A stretch of 17,721 nt of DNA, from contig JBNGDO010000109.1 in the NCBI GenBank assembly GCA_049975385.1, positions 1 to 17,721 on the forward strand, given 5' to 3'. Under the pieces are notes generated by a model, which was not told the origin of the DNA, did not search any database, and saw nothing but the letters and a program-made list of their open reading frames with translations. The position numbers were made by a program, and so were the translations under genes. Positions 14,972-17,721 of the stretch are shown here, one piece after another. The stretch comes from DSWT01 sp049975385. GTDB lineage: Bacteria; Chloroflexota; Anaerolineae; B4-G1; SLSP01. Positions within the stretch are counted from its first letter, which is position 1; every line of letters starts with the position of its first letter.

Positions 14972-16693
14972 ATGCAAGACGGGCACAAAACCAGGCCGCA
15001 ACTTTTGAGCGAGTTGGCAGCATTACGCCAACGCGTTGCCGAGTTGGAAATGTTAGAAACCGCGCATCTGTTTACCGCTGCAGACAAGCAGGCTGAGGCC
15101 ATCGAGAAGGTGCGTGAGGAGGCGCTACGGGTTTCTGAGACGCGTTACCGGCGACTCTTCGAGGCCGCCCAAGACGGCATCCTCATCCTCGACGCAGACA
15201 CGGGGCAAATCACCGATGTCAATCCCTTTCTGACGGACCTGTTAGGGTATTCACACGCGGAATTGGTGGGCAAGACGCTCTGGGAGATTGGCCCATTCAA
15301 GAACGTCGAGGCAAGCCGGATAGCTTTTGCAGAATTGCAGAGCAAAGCATACATCCGTTACGAAGATTTGCCGCTTGAAACCCACGATGGGCAGCGCATC
15401 GACGTGGAGTTTGTCAGCAACATCTACCTGGTGGATGGCAAGAACGTGATCCAATGCAACATTCGGGACATCACGGCGCGCAAACAAGGCGAAAACATCA
15501 TTCAATTGCGCCTGTTATTCGAGTACGCCGCCGAACATTCGCTGGAAGAAACGATGCAAAAGGCACTCGATGAAATCGGACAAATCACCGGCAGCCCACT
15601 CGGCTTTTATCACCTGGTAGAGGCTGACCAAGAAACGCTCTCGCTTCAGGCCTGGTCCACGCGCACCCAACAAGAATTTTGTACAGCAGAAGGCAAAGAT
15701 ATGCACTACAGCATAGACGATGCCGGCGTCTGGGTAGATTGTGTCCGCCAGCGAAAACCCGTCATCCATAACGATTATGCAGCCCTAACGCACCGCAAGG
15801 GTATGCCAGAGGGGCATGCAAAAGTCATTCGTGAACTGGTCGTGCCCACTCTGCGCGGGGACCGTATCGTCTCTATTCTGGGCGTCGGCAACAAGCCCTC
15901 CGATTATGACGAAAAAGATGTCGAATTAGTGGCCTACGTTGCCGATATCGTCTGGACCATCGTCGAACGCAAGCAGGCGCAAGAAGCGCTGCGCCGCTAT
16001 ACCGAACAACTGGTCGCGCAGAACGCTGAACTGGATGCCTTTGCCCACACGGTAGCGCACGACCTCAAAAGCCCGCTATGTACCATTACTGGTTTTGCTC
16101 AACTTTTAGTCAACCGCTATGAAACCATGTCACCCGAGGATATAACCGAAGCCGTACAATACATTTTTCGGACCGGACAAAAACTCGATACAATCATTGA
16201 AGAATTGATGCTGCTGACCGGCGTCCGCAAGCAAGCAGTCATTCCCGAACCACTGGATATGAACAGCATCGTTCGGCAAGCCATCAACCGTTTACAGATG
16301 CTCATTCAAGACCGGCAAGCGCACATTACCTGGCGCGATGAAACCGCGTGGCCAGATGCATTGGGTTATGCCCCGTGGATCGAAGAGGTGTGGGCCAACT
16401 ATATCAGCAACGCCATCAAGTATGGGGGACGACCATCACACGTGGAGTTGGGTGCCACGACGCAGACAGATAGCAAGGTACGCTTTTGGGTACGGGATAA
16501 CGGTCCCGGCCTGAGCGCAGAGGCCCAGGCTAAGTTGTTCACCCCCTTTACTCAGCTAGGCCAGGTGCGTGCCAATGGCCATGGCCTGGGCCTATCCATT
16601 GTGCGGCGGATCGTTGAAAAATTGGGCGGTCAGGTGGGCCTGGAGAGTGAAATTGGGCAAGGCTGCACGTTCTTCTTTACCTTGCCGGCATAG
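14972..16693 (+). CDS. Soluble PAS-GAF sensor histidine kinase
   Basis: The 573-aa protein has no membrane helix, so it should sense a cytoplasmic signal. In order it has an N-terminal coiled coil (about 8-30, LLSELAALRQRVAELE), a PAS domain (about 57-172, 'RYRRLFEAAQDGILILD', ending in the IRDITARKQ PAC segment) and a GAF domain (about 178-333, with 'RKPVIHNDYAAL' and 'GDRIVSILGVGNKPSDY'). A HisKA dimerisation domain follows, with the phospho-acceptor H363 in VAHDLKSPL. The HATPase has an N box (N476, N480 in EEVWANYISNAIKYGG), a G1 box (D509-N-G-P-G513) and a G2 box (NGHGLGLS, 535-542). All kinase boxes are present, so it is probably active. No response regulator lies beside it, so the partner is elsewhere. 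The start at 14972 follows the ribosome-binding site rather than the longer frame from 14906. Confidence 0.92.
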   Translation: MQDGHKTRPQLLSELAALRQRVAELEMLETAHLFTAADKQAEAIEKVREEALRVSETRYRRLFEAAQDGILILDADTGQITDVNPFLTDLLGYSHAELVGKTLWEIGPFKNVEASRIAFAELQSKAYIRYEDLPLETHDGQRIDVEFVSNIYLVDGKNVIQCNIRDITARKQGENIIQLRLLFEYAAEHSLEETMQKALDEIGQITGSPLGFYHLVEADQETLSLQAWSTRTQQEFCTAEGKDMHYSIDDAGVWVDCVRQRKPVIHNDYAALTHRKGMPEGHAKVIRELVVPTLRGDRIVSILGVGNKPSDYDEKDVELVAYVADIVWTIVERKQAQEALRRYTEQLVAQNAELDAFAHTVAHDLKSPLCTITGFAQLLVNRYETMSPEDITEAVQYIFRTGQKLDTIIEELMLLTGVRKQAVIPEPLDMNSIVRQAINRLQMLIQDRQAHITWRDETAWPDALGYAPWIEEVWANYISNAIKYGGRPSHVELGATTQTDSKVRFWVRDNGPGLSAEAQAKLFTPFTQLGQVRANGHGLGLSIVRRIVEKLGGQVGLESEIGQGCTFFFTLPA

Positions 16694-16776
16694 GTGTAGA
16701 ACGAGCATGACGCTCGCTCCCGCTGCTCCGGTGATGGCGTGCCGGAGAAATGCCGCTCAGTGTTTGTAAACTGCAC
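16694..16776 (+). other. Kinase 3' flank with two small hairpins
   Basis: CGAGC-ATGAC-GCTCG (16702-16716) and CTCCGG-N10-CCGGAG (16726-16747) are two stable small stem-loops just after the kinase stop codon. Neither is followed by a T-run, so at most they form a weak terminator or an mRNA 3' end. No open reading frame in this stretch looks real. Confidence 0.3.
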
Positions 16777-16886
16777 TCCACATCAAGCGGAGCACCCGCT
16801 TCTCCAGATCATCAAAATGTGGAGATAAAAATCCACGCAGCACCGATGACAGGCATCTCCTTTTCGATTATGCTTATAGTAGCCAG
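16777..16886 (+). promoter_or_regulatory. Promoter-operator element B, homologous to element A at 189-298
   Basis: The conserved blocks are TCCACA (16777-16782), AAGCGGAG (16785-16792), TCCAGATCATC (16803-16813), GTGGA (16819-16823)-N8-TCCAC (16832-16836), CCGATGACA (16843-16851) and TATGCT (16869-16874). The -35 ATGACA and -10 TATGCT are 17 bp apart, and all distances equal those in element A. The spacer and the block at about 16793-16802 are diverged, so this is not a recent duplication of raw DNA but conservation of selected boxes. The predicted start near 16881 gives a leader of about 37 nt before the SPFH gene. Confidence 0.75.
16819..16836. promoter_or_regulatory. Putative operator, inverted repeat GTGGA-N8-TCCAC (copy B)
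   Basis: The arms are GTGGA and TCCAC with spacer gataaaaa, ending 9 bp before the -35 hexamer, exactly as in copy A (231-248). The spacer sequence differs at two positions from copy A while both arms are unchanged. Confidence 0.6.
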
Positions 16887-16917
16887 ATTTTAATCTTGAA
16901 CCCAAAGGAGCGTCACC

Positions 16918-17721
16918 ATGCGTACCATTTATAGTCCAATTTACACCCTCCGGCCTTTCGAGCGGGGAATTCAGGAAACTATGGGCAAGTACAGTCGTTT
17001 CGTCATGCCCGGCCTGGGATTTCAAATCCCGTTCATCCATGTCGTCCGCACCCGCGACGTCCGCGAGCACACGATGGATATCCAGCCACAATCGGTGATC
17101 ACCAAAGACAACGTGGAAATCCAGGTAGATGGCGTGATGTGGGTGCGGCCGGCCATCGAAGAGGATGCCATCAAGCGCACGTTCTACAACATCGACAACT
17201 GGAAACGGGCGGTTATCCAACTGGCGATGACCAACCTGCGCCAGGAGTTTGGCGATCTGACTCTCGATGAGAGCCTGGTCGCCCGCGAAAAGATCGCCAG
17301 CAATCTCCAGCGGATTTTGAATACCTTTGCCGTCGAATGGGGCCTGAGCGTCAGCAAGGTGGAAATCCGCCTGATTGACCCGCCGGAAGACATCAAGAAG
17401 GCCATGCACAAGCAAAAGACTGCCGAGCAGGAACGCCGCGCCATGAAGTTGCTGGCGACCGGGGAGTTCGAGGCGGCGGAACAGCAAAAGTTAGCGATCA
17501 TCCAGCGCGCGGAAGGCGAACGGGAAGCGGTCATCCAGGTGGCCCAGGGCAAGGCGGAAGCCATCCGCCTGGTCAACGAAGCCGCCGAGCAATACTTCGT
17601 CGGCAATGCTCAACTGCTCAAACAGCTCGAAATGGTGGAAAACTCGCTGCGCGATAATGCCAAGATCGTCATCACCGAGCATGGCATCAGCCCCACCGTG
17701 CTATTGGGCAGTATGCCGGTC
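16918..17721 (+). CDS. SPFH/band-7 (stomatin/slipin-like) protein, 3' end cut by the window edge
   Basis: 268 codons are open to the last base with no stop, so the gene is partial at its 3' end. It opens without a transmembrane helix (MRTIYSPIYTLRPFERGIQE). It goes straight into the SPFH fold: 'MPGLGFQIPFIHVVRTRDVRE' (30-50), 'ITKDNVEIQVDGVMWVRP' (61-78) and 'LRQEFGDLTLDESLVAREKI' (107-126). A helical coiled-coil segment rich in Ala/Glu/Gln follows (about 155-245, AEGEREAVIQVAQGKAEAIR). Stomatin-like proteins organise membrane microdomains, often with an NfeD partner, which may lie beyond the window. The ribosome-binding site AAAGGAG (16904-16910) sets the ATG. It differs clearly from the anchored SPFH protein at 4437, so the two are not a recent duplication. 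Its promoter region matches that of the HdeD-like operon, pointing to shared control. Confidence 0.88.
   Translation, partial: MRTIYSPIYTLRPFERGIQETMGKYSRFVMPGLGFQIPFIHVVRTRDVREHTMDIQPQSVITKDNVEIQVDGVMWVRPAIEEDAIKRTFYNIDNWKRAVIQLAMTNLRQEFGDLTLDESLVAREKIASNLQRILNTFAVEWGLSVSKVEIRLIDPPEDIKKAMHKQKTAEQERRAMKLLATGEFEAAEQQKLAIIQRAEGEREAVIQVAQGKAEAIRLVNEAAEQYFVGNAQLLKQLEMVENSLRDNAKIVITEHGISPTVLLGSMPV

Noticed and set aside
16758..16773. Near-palindrome CAGTGTTTGTAAACTG as a transcription-factor site
   Set aside because: It lies outside the block shared with element A, and only the outer arms pair, so there is no comparative support.

Overview
The window looks like a fragment of a GC-rich bacterial genome, most likely Chloroflexota (Anaerolineae-like). 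That assignment is inferred from gene style: PA14-repeat secreted proteins, a PAS-GAF histidine kinase with an N-terminal LAALRQRVAELE coiled coil, and short RNB+S1 nucleases. No rRNA or other marker gene confirms it. A run of exactly 100 Ns (2171-2270) shows that this is a scaffolded draft assembly. There are ten protein genes, nine on the + strand and one partial gene at the left edge on the - strand. I see no tRNA, rRNA, CRISPR array, insertion sequence or attachment site.

Layout. (1) 1-50: the 5' end of a minus-strand gene, followed by a divergent intergenic region (51-334) with a well-defined promoter for the rightward genes. (2) 335-2729: a probable three-gene operon of an HdeD/DUF308-like membrane protein, a 117-aa two-helix membrane protein and a secreted PA14-repeat/golvesin-like protein. 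The last is broken by the assembly gap, and the operon ends at a perfect 19-bp hairpin terminator. (3) 2951-14863: an RNB-family exoribonuclease, a membrane-anchored SPFH/band-7 protein, a tandem universal stress protein and a 2811-aa cyclic beta-1,2-glucan synthase (GT84-GH189-GH94 architecture). All four are co-directional and tightly spaced; the last two are only 3 nt apart. (4) 14972-16693: a soluble PAS-GAF histidine kinase with no adjacent response regulator. (5) 16918-17721: a second SPFH protein without an N-terminal membrane anchor, running off the right edge.

The genes share an envelope/stress theme: membrane-stress proteins (HdeD-like, two SPFH), UspA-type stress protein, osmoregulated cyclic glucan synthesis and RNA turnover. 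The most interesting signal is non-coding. The DNA upstream of the HdeD-like operon (189-298) and of the second SPFH gene (16777-16886) aligns without a single gap. The conserved blocks are a -35 hexamer, a -10 hexamer 17 bp away (the 17-bp spacer itself is not conserved), an inverted repeat GTGGA-N8-TCCAC ending 9 bp before the -35, and three further upstream boxes. This is the pattern expected of a shared promoter-operator defining a regulon, and it ties the two ends of the window together. I could not identify the regulator.
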